DNA from: a virus | DNA: 49,026 nucleotides | Virus record (IMG/VR): IMGVR_UViG_3300045738_000853 | Span: 1-49,026 of that record | Direction: 5' to 3' (one strand) | Shown: positions 7,590-15,597 of the stretch, one piece after another | How the letters are laid out: each line of letters begins with the position of its first letter | Numbering within the stretch: position 1 is the first letter of the stretch | Position numbers and translations under genes: made by a program | The notes under the pieces: model-generated | What the model saw: only the letters and a program-made list of their open reading frames with translations | Told to the model about the DNA's origin: nothing | Database searches by the model: none

Positions 7590-9229
7590 TCCCATTCCTG
7601 TATCATCTGGCCGCGTACATTTTCCCAATAGTTTCTTTTCATTCGTATTTCATACATAGCTTGATAGGCTTCTTCAGGTCCGAATGGCTCAAACTGTGGT
7701 CTATTATGAGCCATTGAGTCTTCGTTGATGTATACGTCTCCGGTTCCCTGAATATAAACGCCATAATTCAAATCTCTAATCATGCGAGATTCCATATACG
7801 AATTCAGCATTTTTTCATCACCAAGAACATTTAGAATGAGCCACCTTACATATTCTTTGTTGTTAAGTCCATTAGGAATTTTGCTGGCGGGTTGAAATAT
7901 TTCGGGAGCAGATTTCCATCTGTCTTCTGGTGGCCGGTAGATGGCATCAAAAAACTCCTCCCATTTTTCTGCGGTGGTATCCCATTGATACTTATCTACA
8001 AAGTTCTTTCTGCAAATGGCTCCTTTTCTTCTTATTTCGTCATCTGAAAGATTAAAGAACTCAAGCATCTTTTCGCACGTATAGTCGTTATCAGGCATTG
8101 CCCTATAGCAGCCCGTTTCAAGCTCTAGATATTTTGTTTTCAGTTTGAGAGGCTCACCCTCTAGATTTCTAATAACGCTACTCATAGCAGAATAGTCTAC
8201 GGACATTACGAAAACACCACAGGCTGCGGCTTCCACCTGTGGTAATCCAAACCCCTCGGAGTTTGCATACTGTATGTAGAGGTCAAATAGATTTACAATT
8301 TCTGACAACGCTTTTGTGTCAACGCCTTTCTGAACATTCGATAAACTTGCAGCATGTTGCCCACATTTAGGACATCGACAGACGGCATCCTGAAAAAAGG
8401 ACGGAAACCAGTTTTGGCAATTAGCACAAACGTAGGTAAAAAGTGTCTTGCTGGCTATTCCATGTTTCTTTAAGAGTTTCGGTATATCCCAGCCTAAATC
8501 TGGATAGCTTGTGTGGCAGTAGAGATAAACATCATCTCTGCCAGACTCTTTGATGAATTTAGAAAAAGCTTCGAAAAGGTCGGGATACAGTTTTCTACGC
8601 TGATTGCGCATTACCGTTCCGACAATCTTACAACTGCCATCAAACCCTAAAGACTCTTTATGCGCGACCTTATCCGCAACCGGCTGGTAGGCTGCGTCTG
8701 CCGATGGAGGAGCAACGCCTCTGCAATTGATTTTCCCCCCGCTTTCTTCAAGGAGGGTGTCCATGCCGAATTCTGAGTAATTAAAAACAGAATCTGCTTT
8801 GGAATATGTTGCTAACCATTGTTCGTTTTGTGGGTGGGCGTCCACGGTAGGCATTATCGCCCACCAAAAAAGCCTCCTAAAAGGAGACCTTTCCTGATAA
8901 TCCATCATCCAAAAGTCTCTGATATCAAATACAATATCAGGTCTAAAGTCTAGAAGCACATGCTCAAATCTCCATTCACCAAATTGGTTGGTGGACACAG
9001 ACATGTATTCCTGTTTTTGCTGCTCATCAGACTCATCGGGAAGGTTAGGATAATACCGCCACGGTATAGTTGAAGCCCTGTCATCGGCTGCACTTCCATA
9101 GCTAGCAAACTCGGCAAGCTCGTATTTATCTTTCTCGTATAGACGCTTCATAACCTCCCGGCCATACGTTGCATAGCCGGTGTTTAAAAACGTAGCTTCG
9201 CTACAGAGAAGTATCCTCTTCTTCTTCAT
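7586..9229 (-). CDS. GT4-like glycosyltransferase with inserted zinc ribbon
   Basis: A 547-residue GT-B protein. The N-terminus KRILLCSEATFLNTGYATYG is an acceptor-domain start with a Thr/Gly-rich loop, and YANSEGFGLPQVEAAACGVF is the C-terminal donor motif. Between them (around residues 270-300) lies a CANC...CRCPKC cysteine cluster that looks like a complete zinc ribbon inside the second Rossmann domain, unusual for GT4 enzymes. The roughly 100 residues after the donor motif are also longer than normal. The start overlaps the sigma-factor gene by 29 bases with only a weak ribosome site. Confidence 0.8.
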   Translation of the reverse strand: MKKKRILLCSEATFLNTGYATYGREVMKRLYEKDKYELAEFASYGSAADDRASTIPWRYYPNLPDESDEQQKQEYMSVSTNQFGEWRFEHVLLDFRPDIVFDIRDFWMMDYQERSPFRRLFWWAIMPTVDAHPQNEQWLATYSKADSVFNYSEFGMDTLLEESGGKINCRGVAPPSADAAYQPVADKVAHKESLGFDGSCKIVGTVMRNQRRKLYPDLFEAFSKFIKESGRDDVYLYCHTSYPDLGWDIPKLLKKHGIASKTLFTYVCANCQNWFPSFFQDAVCRCPKCGQHAASLSNVQKGVDTKALSEIVNLFDLYIQYANSEGFGLPQVEAAACGVFVMSVDYSAMSSVIRNLEGEPLKLKTKYLELETGCYRAMPDNDYTCEKMLEFFNLSDDEIRRKGAICRKNFVDKYQWDTTAEKWEEFFDAIYRPPEDRWKSAPEIFQPASKIPNGLNNKEYVRWLILNVLGDEKMLNSYMESRMIRDLNYGVYIQGTGDVYINEDSMAHNRPQFEPFGPEEAYQAMYEIRMKRNYWENVRGQMIQEWE

Positions 9230-9722
9230 CCTTATTCGCTTCTCTCATTTTTTTTAGTATCTTCTTGATTTTCTGTTTAACTTCATTTTTGTTGCAACAC
9301 ATTATTTCAGAAATTTCTTTGTAGGTGTGATTTTTCAATTTCATATCAATAATATCTATCTCATCTTTAGTCAAATTATCCGGCTGGTATTCCCACAGAA
9401 GGATTTCTTGGGGCTTCTTTTCGCGGAGATTTAGGCGACGGTTTTGCCTTTTCTGCTTCTTGATGAATTTAAGTATTTCATTTCTAATGCACACTGTGGC
9501 AAAAGTAGAAAACTTGCTTTTTTCTGAATTGTAGTTTCTAATCGCCTTCAATAATCCAATCAACCCAATTTGTATATAGTCGTCCAAATCTTGTTTTTGG
9601 GTAATAAATTTTATGGATTGAGACACAACTAGACCGTAGTTGTCTATAACCATCTTCTCTTCTGAATCAGCGTTTATAGCTTCAGATTTTATATTAAGCT
9701 TTTGCTTCTTCTGGGGACTCAT
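9201..9722 (-). CDS. Phage RNA polymerase sigma-70 family factor
   Basis: A 173-residue compact sigma factor. Region 2 is clear: DLDDYIQIGLIGLLKAIRNY, then KFSTFATVCIRNEILKFIKK, the core-binding and -10-reading helices. Region 4 is a C-terminal helix-turn-helix (HTYKEISEIMCCNKNEVKQK). There is no obvious region 1 or 3, as in small alternative sigmas. It would redirect the host polymerase to later phage promoters. The ATG at 9722 is preferred; the frame extends to a TTG at 9764 that would overlap ssb by 71 bases. It is expressed downstream of ssb, probably from the 10.6-kb promoter. Confidence 0.85.
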   Translation of the reverse strand: MSPQKKQKLNIKSEAINADSEEKMVIDNYGLVVSQSIKFITQKQDLDDYIQIGLIGLLKAIRNYNSEKSKFSTFATVCIRNEILKFIKKQKRQNRRLNLREKKPQEILLWEYQPDNLTKDEIDIIDMKLKNHTYKEISEIMCCNKNEVKQKIKKILKKMREANKDEEEEDTSL

Positions 9723-10071
9723 GGGTAGGTACTTCAGATTCCGTATTTCTAGTATGCGCCCCAATAAGCTTAAACTTGTTGACTCTAAACTTTATTTTTG
9801 AGTTTCTATTACCGTCATTGTCTGTCCATTTATCTTGTCTTCCAGTGGTAAATACAGCCAACTCGTCGCCCTTTTGACAATACTTACAGATTGTGGTTGC
9901 CCCGCTGTCCCAAGCCTCAAAATCAAAATAATCGACCCTCTTGGTCTTTTTGCCATCACGAGACCTGCGGTAATCTTCTACGGCTAGGGTAAATCTGGCT
10001 ACATGGGTACTGTCAACAGGAACAAGCTCAGGATTCTGTGCTAGTCTACCAATAAAATTGCAACTATTCAT
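9694..10071 (-). CDS. ssb: Single-stranded DNA-binding protein
   Basis: A 125-residue bacterial-type SSB. It opens with MNSCNFIGRLAQNPEL, the standard first OB-fold strand, followed by RFTLAVEDYRR and YFDFEAWDSGATTICKYCQK. It should coat single-stranded DNA at the replication fork. The C-terminal tail is short (ESPEEAKA) and lacks the acidic Asp-Asp-Ile-Pro-Phe tip that recruits partners in bacterial SSBs. GGAGAG lies four bases upstream of the ATG, inside the end of the preceding gene. Confidence 0.92.
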   Translation of the reverse strand: MNSCNFIGRLAQNPELVPVDSTHVARFTLAVEDYRRSRDGKKTKRVDYFDFEAWDSGATTICKYCQKGDELAVFTTGRQDKWTDNDGNRNSKIKFRVNKFKLIGAHTRNTESEVPTHESPEEAKA

Positions 10072-10567
10072 TAGACTCTCCTTGGTTTAAAATAATCAAC
10101 CTATACCCTTCTTCTACTCCGTTCTCTTTCGCCACTACTTCCCAGTCTTCTGAAAAGTCAGGAAAAGCAGCATAAAAGATTGTGGCTAATTTGTTTTCTA
10201 GTTTAACTTCCTCCTCTGCACTGGGTCCAACAACAACGTCTATAAAGTTCGTTTCAAATAACTCTTCGCCTTCTTCGTTGTAATAAACTATAAAGTCTTC
10301 AGATAAGCTCCATAGGGAGGCTTTGATTAGTATGTCTTGAAAGATTACTATTCTCGCAGCATATCTTGGACAATCTACTTCATGAATTTCTTCATACCAA
10401 TCGGAATAGTATGAAAGAGTTCCATCGTTTATAGTATATATACAAGACTGCTCCTCCATTGTCGGGCTAGATATAATTTTTGGTGGGTACATTACTAGAC
10501 ACGACTCCCCGTCGTGCATCGGAGACACCTTGATAACGTAATTATGGTTTTTGAAAAACTCTAGCAC
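10064..10567 (-). CDS. Unknown protein, first gene behind a consensus promoter
   Basis: A 167-residue acidic protein that I do not recognise. It has no membrane segment, cysteine cluster or nucleotide motif. The frame opens at a GTG (10567) only about nine bases past the predicted transcription start and without a ribosome site. An ATG at 10519 has AAGGTG eight bases upstream and would give 151 residues, so the start is ambiguous. As the first gene in the ssb-sigma unit it may be an early replication accessory, but that is position-based inference. Confidence 0.6.
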   Translation of the reverse strand: MLEFFKNHNYVIKVSPMHDGESCLVMYPPKIISSPTMEEQSCIYTINDGTLSYYSDWYEEIHEVDCPRYAARIVIFQDILIKASLWSLSEDFIVYYNEEGEELFETNFIDVVVGPSAEEEVKLENKLATIFYAAFPDFSEDWEVVAKENGVEEGYRLIILNQGESNE

Positions 10568-10582
10568 AGTACGCTCTGTGAT

Positions 10583-10611
10583 ATTATATCAGTAGAATCG
10601 CCCTTTGTCAA
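10583..10611 (-). promoter_or_regulatory. Consensus sigma70 promoter with extended -10
   Basis: On the minus strand TTGACA (10606-10611) is followed by exactly 17 bases and TATAAT (10583-10588), with TG one base before the -10. It occupies the 45-base gap between the stop of the polymerase C-terminal gene and the next gene. It should start transcription near 10576 using unmodified host polymerase, driving the unknown gene, ssb, the sigma factor and perhaps the glycosyltransferases. A match at all 12 positions with ideal spacing is very unlikely by chance in 49 kb. Confidence 0.85.
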
Positions 10612-10612
10612 G

Positions 10613-12295
10613 TCATATTTGAAAAACTTTTTGAACAATCAGGCTGTCCTTCTTCTTAGACCTTTGTCCCGTCACGAGTATGGTGTTTCCTTCATATAGT
10701 AAATGTTTATTTTTCGCCCACTCTTCGCTAAAACAAACAACATTATCTAGTTCACAGCTACCGTCTTCTACAGTCAAAAATCCCATTTTTTGTCCTTTAG
10801 ATTGTCCTCTGGTGATTTCATATTCACGAGATGACTTTACCGCAACTGCTAAAACTGCGGTCCCGTTTCTGCCACTGAGAAACTCTTTGCACGTTGAGTT
10901 TGCAGCACCTGTATCACAAGAGTCCACCTTAGAGTATGTAAGACAGGTTCCCAGCAACTCCTCCTCGGTTCCAGAAACCCACTCAGGGTCATCTTGAAGA
11001 GAGTAGGGGGAAGATTTCAATTGGTATACATAGTCCGCAACAATCTCAGACCTTTTTGTTGTGGAGGTTCCTCCACCATTCTTTTTAGTGGGCTGTAAGC
11101 TCTCTAGGCATTGTCTGAGGTTTTCCCAGTCGGAGTCCTCCACCTTGTCGCCAACCCACTCTCTTTCCTTCGCCGTTAATTTTGCCCAAATGTCATATTC
11201 GTATAGCATCTTATTTCTGCTCAAGCCCATATGTGATAATGCCCCGGCTGATATTAGAGAAGTTATTACCTTGCTGGTGACTTTGGTGGCACAAGATACT
11301 AAGAACTCTAACCAAGACCAGTCCGCTGGAGGTTTGCACAACTCGTGAGTAGCCTCAAGAACTGCGTTAGTCAACTTTTCTAATTGACTATTCCCAATAA
11401 ATTTTATATCCCCCACGCCAAAGTTGATTTCATTGTTATATATAGAAAAGCTGCGATTCATTTTGACAATTGACGGTGGATAAACGGGTACGTCAGAAAT
11501 TTTTGCATCGGATACCAACTCTCTTATCTCTTGTTGAGAGTCCTGTTTTCCTTTTGAGTAGTACAGATAGTTGCAGTAAAAATTGACAGGAAAATGCGCT
11601 TTAGCATAAGCAGACCAATAACCACAAATAGCATAGCTAACAGCATGGGACTTATTAAAAGCGTAGCGATTCGATTTTTCAATCCAACCGAATATCTCTT
11701 CCGCTGTTTCTTTAGAAACCAATCCGACATTTTCTGTTCCAGATAAAAACTCTTTCTTTACTGAGGCCATCAAATCGGCCTTCTTTTTACCTATCGCTTT
11801 TCTAAGTTCGTCAGCCTGCTGCAAGTCAAATCCGGCAATTGTCTGAGCAATTTCCATGGATTGTTCTTGATAAACCAACACCCCCTGAGTTGATTTTAAT
11901 ATAGGCTCTAGACAGTCATCAAGATAAGATACCTCTTCCTCTCCATGTTTCCGGTCAACATAATGCTGTGTCATGGACTTCCCGTCCACGATTGCCTTCA
12001 AGCATCCCGGTCTAATCAAAGCAACAAGAGCGGCTAACTGCTCTATATTTCTAGGCTTTAATCTCTTGGCCCAAGATTTTCCCAAATTGCTCTCAAGCTG
12101 AAAAACGCCCTTGGTCCTGCCGTCACATATCAGACCCCATGTTTTTTCACAGGTATAAAAGTCAGCATCTTTGTCTTGTTTTTCTGCGATATCAAAGATA
12201 ATCGGTGGTAGACCGGTTTGCTTTCTTGTAACCAAGCCTTCGTCTATTTCAGAAATGTCAAATTCACACCCGCATTTAAACGTATAGTACGCCAT
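10613..12295 (-). CDS. dnaE: DNA polymerase III alpha subunit, C-terminal half (split gene)
   Basis: A 560-residue protein matching the fingers and C-terminal part of bacterial replicative polymerase. GVFQLESNLGK and ALVALIRPGC are the conserved blocks after the palm, followed by VYQEQSMEIAQTIAGF, ADELRKAIGKKK and FNKSHAVSYAICGYWSAYAK (template and dNTP contacts). Then come a helix-hairpin-helix-like region and an OB-fold end (FLTVEDGSCELDNVVCF). No catalytic palm aspartates are present; they sit on the separate N-terminal gene. The ATG at 12295 has AAAAGG nine bases upstream and overlaps the exonuclease by 20 bases. A CGC pair near residue 8 starts a short leader not seen in ordinary DnaE. 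Confidence 0.9.
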   Translation of the reverse strand: MAYYTFKCGCEFDISEIDEGLVTRKQTGLPPIIFDIAEKQDKDADFYTCEKTWGLICDGRTKGVFQLESNLGKSWAKRLKPRNIEQLAALVALIRPGCLKAIVDGKSMTQHYVDRKHGEEEVSYLDDCLEPILKSTQGVLVYQEQSMEIAQTIAGFDLQQADELRKAIGKKKADLMASVKKEFLSGTENVGLVSKETAEEIFGWIEKSNRYAFNKSHAVSYAICGYWSAYAKAHFPVNFYCNYLYYSKGKQDSQQEIRELVSDAKISDVPVYPPSIVKMNRSFSIYNNEINFGVGDIKFIGNSQLEKLTNAVLEATHELCKPPADWSWLEFLVSCATKVTSKVITSLISAGALSHMGLSRNKMLYEYDIWAKLTAKEREWVGDKVEDSDWENLRQCLESLQPTKKNGGGTSTTKRSEIVADYVYQLKSSPYSLQDDPEWVSGTEEELLGTCLTYSKVDSCDTGAANSTCKEFLSGRNGTAVLAVAVKSSREYEITRGQSKGQKMGFLTVEDGSCELDNVVCFSEEWAKNKHLLYEGNTILVTGQRSKKKDSLIVQKVFQI

Positions 12296-12959
12296 CTGCA
12301 AACGCCTTTTCAAACTTGGTTTTGGAGCCAATTCTTCTCTGATGCTTCCAGAATCGTATAAAAATATTAGCCGTATCTTTTACGTCTTGTAAGGCGTCGT
12401 GAGCATTATCTGTCTCCAGAGATAAAAAGTCTCTCATGGAATCCATGCTCATAGATTTAACATTTGGGTTACTTTCAAGCCACCCATAAGCGAGGTCTAA
12501 AACATCCACCTTGTGAATTTTATGAAACAGCGCCTGATTGCCATTTTTGTCAGTGGGGCCAAACTGTTCACACAATCTTTGTATGATAATCATATCGTAA
12601 TTGATAATGTTGTAACCCACGGGTATCGGGGCAAACCATTGTGTTTTCTTGAAGTTGTATTTATTAACGAACTTTACAAATTTTTCCCAGACCTGTTTAG
12701 GTTGTGGAGCTTTAGCTAGTGTCTTCCTATCTTTTCTGGTAATGCTTAGGGCTTCTTCTTCCAGAGGGTCTAACCCCATCTCTATCGCCTTTTCGTCATC
12801 AAGGATGGGGCGAATTTCACTGTTGAAAAACCCTCCGGGCTGTGGGGTCAGCTTTCTGCCATGGATTGCCACCGCCGCCAACTGTGTGGGCTGTGCTTTG
12901 TGGGGATTCTTTGAACCCGTTTCGAAATCAAAAACAATGTAATCTCTATTAGGCATCAT
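12276..12959 (-). CDS. DnaQ-like 3'-5' proofreading exonuclease
   Basis: A 227-residue DEDDh exonuclease. IVFDFETGSKNP is the ExoI motif (Asp and Glu metal ligands), VGYNIINYDMIIIQ the ExoII region, and NAHDALQDVKDTA the ExoIII motif with the catalytic His and last Asp. It probably acts as the epsilon-like proofreader for the split polymerase, whose halves lie either side. AAGGAG seven bases before the ATG at 12959 makes the start firm; it overlaps the upstream nuclease by 11 bases. A C-terminal basic segment may contact the polymerase. Confidence 0.88.
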   Translation of the reverse strand: MMPNRDYIVFDFETGSKNPHKAQPTQLAAVAIHGRKLTPQPGGFFNSEIRPILDDEKAIEMGLDPLEEEALSITRKDRKTLAKAPQPKQVWEKFVKFVNKYNFKKTQWFAPIPVGYNIINYDMIIIQRLCEQFGPTDKNGNQALFHKIHKVDVLDLAYGWLESNPNVKSMSMDSMRDFLSLETDNAHDALQDVKDTANIFIRFWKHQRRIGSKTKFEKAFADGVLYV

Positions 12960-13446
12960 TCAACATCTCCTTAATCAATTTGATTGCTTCTTCTTTTTCT
13001 AGATTGTCTATCCTTTTAAACAACTTGTCTAGAATAGACCCCTTGGTGTACACGTAGCCAGCAGAGTTATTGTCACCCCCAAAGGCTACCTTTTTGTGAG
13101 GCTCAACCTCTTCCATAAATACTCTTAAGGAAGAAACAGAGGAAATCCACACCGCTTTAGAGCCGTCGTCTTCTGGCAAGACGTGAATCCATAAGTTAGC
13201 CTTGGTTACAGCAACACCGCTAGGTTTGTCAGCCTTACTGTTGTGATATTCTATATAAATGTTGCCCGTAGTGCTAGACTTGTCGTCAAATTTAACTTCG
13301 GCAGTAAATTTCTTCCTCCCCATTTTGCAAGATAGGTCGTAGTCATATCTTTTGTCATAGTCTTCATTGATTTCACACTTTATATCAAGAAGTTCAAGGA
13401 CTCCCTTGGCACACTCCTCTCCGCTTTTGCCTTTTTGAAAACTCAT
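12949..13446 (-). CDS. PD-(D/E)XK-type nuclease, resolvase-like
   Basis: A 165-residue protein whose N-terminal 60 residues look like a PD-(D/E)XK core: GKSGEECAKGVLELL (helix with the conserved Glu), YDYDLSCKMG (metal Asp) and FTAEVKFDD (Glu-x-Lys). This arrangement is found in Holliday-junction resolvases and restriction-type nucleases. It may resolve branched replication intermediates. It lies between the two polymerase halves, where a mobile or formerly mobile nuclease would be expected if it had split the gene. An ATGA overlap joins it to the preceding gene. Confidence 0.6.
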   Translation of the reverse strand: MSFQKGKSGEECAKGVLELLDIKCEINEDYDKRYDYDLSCKMGRKKFTAEVKFDDKSSTTGNIYIEYHNSKADKPSGVAVTKANLWIHVLPEDDGSKAVWISSVSSLRVFMEEVEPHKKVAFGGDNNSAGYVYTKGSILDKLFKRIDNLEKEEAIKLIKEMLNDA

Positions 13447-13661
13447 CTAATTTTTCTCTTGAGTTCTAGAAATTTCTTTACCGCTTGCGAGGAACTTTCA
13501 TATAACTCGCTGTGCTTAATTTTTGTGTCGTCGCAATGAACTTGATACAGAGTCTTTCTACGAAAAGAATTACCATCATAGTCGTTAATTGTGCATAAGG
13601 ATAATCTACCCTTCTCCAACGCACACCCGTCCAGCAGGACCGCTTCGTAATGCTCCTTCAT
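13443..13661 (-). CDS. Small unknown protein between polymerase halves
   Basis: A 72-residue protein with no recognised domain. It has three cysteines and a basic C-terminus (KKFLELKRKIR). Its reality is supported by AGAGG six bases before the ATG at 13661 and by the ATGA link to the nuclease. It overlaps the end of the N-terminal polymerase gene by 55 bases in a different frame, so the last 18 residues of that polymerase fragment are constrained by a second reading frame. It might help join the two fragments, but nothing in the sequence proves this. Confidence 0.6.
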   Translation of the reverse strand: MKEHYEAVLLDGCALEKGRLSLCTINDYDGNSFRRKTLYQVHCDDTKIKHSELYESSSQAVKKFLELKRKIR

Positions 13662-15597
13662 TGTTAACCTCTATATCTCCTGAGAATAATTGATTACTAA
13701 TACCCATGATTTTATCTAGCAAATTTACGCCCAAAATATCAAATTTAACATGCCCCATGGCCTCTAGGTCTACCATTTCCATGCCAGCAATTCTATCTTG
13801 CCCTTTTGTTTCTCTAACCATCGGACAAACTTCATTAAGTATTCTGGATGAAATGACAACTCCAGCAGCGTGCTTACCTTGAGATTTGTATGTACCCTCA
13901 ATTCGAATAGCTTGTGCAAACAATTTTGCATATTCGCCATTGAGAGAGCCATCTTCTGCTATCCGGCAATAATCATTCAAGACTTCTGGCTGATGTAGCA
14001 TCGTCCATCGTATTACCGAAGACTCTTCCATGTCTTGTAGCTGGTCCGAAATTTCGTGTTCCTGCGGCAGCGCTTTGGTAATCCTGTTCATTTCATCGTA
14101 GGAACAAGCGTTATGCACGCGGAGAACCTCTTTAAGCGCGCTCCTGCCTTGCAGTCTTCCAAATGTAACCATCTGGCTAACATTATTATACCCATACTTA
14201 GATTTGATATAGTCAATTACTTCGTCCCTTTTTGTGGCAGGGACATCAATATCTATATCTGGAAGTGAAATATGGCCCTCAGAATTTCTTCCCGCGTTGT
14301 AGAATCTTTCAAAAATCAACCCATATTCAATCGGGTCCACCTGAGTAATTCCCACTAGGTATGACACCAAGCAGCCAGCAGCGGAGCCTCTGCCCGGACC
14401 CGGAAGCCAGCCCTGATTTTTCACATAAGAGACAATATCTCTTACAATTAAGAAATACCCTGAAAGGTTCGCATCATTGATAACCTCTAGCTCTTTTTTA
14501 ATTCTGTTTACATAGATATCTTCATTTTCTTGTGTAGATACCTTGCCTCGTTTTTTTAGTCTTTGTCTCCATCCCTGTCTGCATAATTCTCTGAGATATT
14601 CCTTTTCGGCCATGTTGTCAGGGCATGGAAACTTGGGAAGATTGGGTTTGCCCAAAATGTCATAATCCTCACACATGCTCGCAACAAGTGAGGTATTTGA
14701 AATTTCCTCTTCAGTGTGAATCTCTTTCATCTCTTCTAGAGACGGTATGTGAAAATTGTTTGAACGAAAGAATCCACTTAGGCCGACATCGTTTCCTGCC
14801 AGCAATTTCTCTTCAACTTTTTTAAGCGTTGTTTTCATGGCGGAACAAAGTAGTATCCTCTGGTCCGCTGCGTCTTCTTTTCTTGGATAGTGCGAATCTG
14901 CCGTTGCTACCGGAGGAATTCCGGTCTTTTCCGATACTTTGCGTAGACACTCTCCGACCAATTTTGATGCTGGCGAGTTGTCTTGGTCTATCAGTTGAAT
15001 TTCGATAAAGAAATTGCCCTTGCGGAAAATCTGTTGATATCGTTCGGCCAAGCTAGACGCTTGTTTAAGCCAGTCTTGCTTCAAAAAGGTTTGAGTTTCT
15101 TCAATTGTGTTGGAGTTATAGGCTTTCTTCCAGTCGGTAAACAGGATGTTAGCAAGGTCGCTTCCGAGATGACCGCTAAAAGATACCAAGTTATTATTTC
15201 GATTGTCTTCTTCAAGTATATCTAAGTCAATTCTGGGCTTGAAGTAGAACACATCATCCTTGTTGCTTTTGGAAACAAGCGCAATAAGGTCGTTCCACCC
15301 CCCTTTATTCTTGGCTAAAACCACAAGGTGACTGAGGGTTCTATTTGTTTTCTCTTTTATGGTGGCGCTCTGTTGAGAGAGGTAGAATTCGCACCCTAGA
15401 ATGGGCTTGATGCCCTTTTCACGCATCGCTCTGACGAACGTGACGGCCCCTGAAATCGTTCCGTGGTCAGTTACGGCACATGCACCGTACCCTAGCTCCT
15501 CACAGCGCTCTGCGACCTGTGAGGGCTTCGAGAGGCCATCTAGGAGGCTGTAGTGCGTGTGTAGGTGTAGGGGGACAAATTTAGCCGGGTGCATCAT
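13606..15597 (-). CDS. dnaE: DNA polymerase III alpha subunit, N-terminal half with PHP and palm (split gene)
   Basis: About 663 residues. The PHP domain at the start keeps metal-binding motifs HLHTHYS, VTDHGT, GCEFYL and ATADSHYP, so it could be an active phosphoesterase. The palm follows: GPGRGSAAGCLVSYL, then LPDIDIDVP (two catalytic Asp, about residues 447-451) and GHVKFDILGVN (third catalytic Asp, about residue 620). The protein ends about 43 residues later, exactly where fingers should begin; these are encoded by the gene at 10613-12295. Starts at 15597 or 15594 (tandem ATG) are preferred over an upstream TTG. Confidence 0.92.
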   Translation of the reverse strand: MMHPAKFVPLHLHTHYSLLDGLSKPSQVAERCEELGYGACAVTDHGTISGAVTFVRAMREKGIKPILGCEFYLSQQSATIKEKTNRTLSHLVVLAKNKGGWNDLIALVSKSNKDDVFYFKPRIDLDILEEDNRNNNLVSFSGHLGSDLANILFTDWKKAYNSNTIEETQTFLKQDWLKQASSLAERYQQIFRKGNFFIEIQLIDQDNSPASKLVGECLRKVSEKTGIPPVATADSHYPRKEDAADQRILLCSAMKTTLKKVEEKLLAGNDVGLSGFFRSNNFHIPSLEEMKEIHTEEEISNTSLVASMCEDYDILGKPNLPKFPCPDNMAEKEYLRELCRQGWRQRLKKRGKVSTQENEDIYVNRIKKELEVINDANLSGYFLIVRDIVSYVKNQGWLPGPGRGSAAGCLVSYLVGITQVDPIEYGLIFERFYNAGRNSEGHISLPDIDIDVPATKRDEVIDYIKSKYGYNNVSQMVTFGRLQGRSALKEVLRVHNACSYDEMNRITKALPQEHEISDQLQDMEESSVIRWTMLHQPEVLNDYCRIAEDGSLNGEYAKLFAQAIRIEGTYKSQGKHAAGVVISSRILNEVCPMVRETKGQDRIAGMEMVDLEAMGHVKFDILGVNLLDKIMGISNQLFSGDIEVNNEGALRSGPAGRVCVGEG

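Noticed and set aside
12295-13606. Split intein joining the two polymerase halves
   Set aside because: The N-terminal half ends only about 43 residues after the third catalytic Asp, and the C-terminal half begins a few dozen residues before known DnaE sequence. There is no room for intein halves, and no intein blocks (Cys start, HN before Cys/Ser) are seen.
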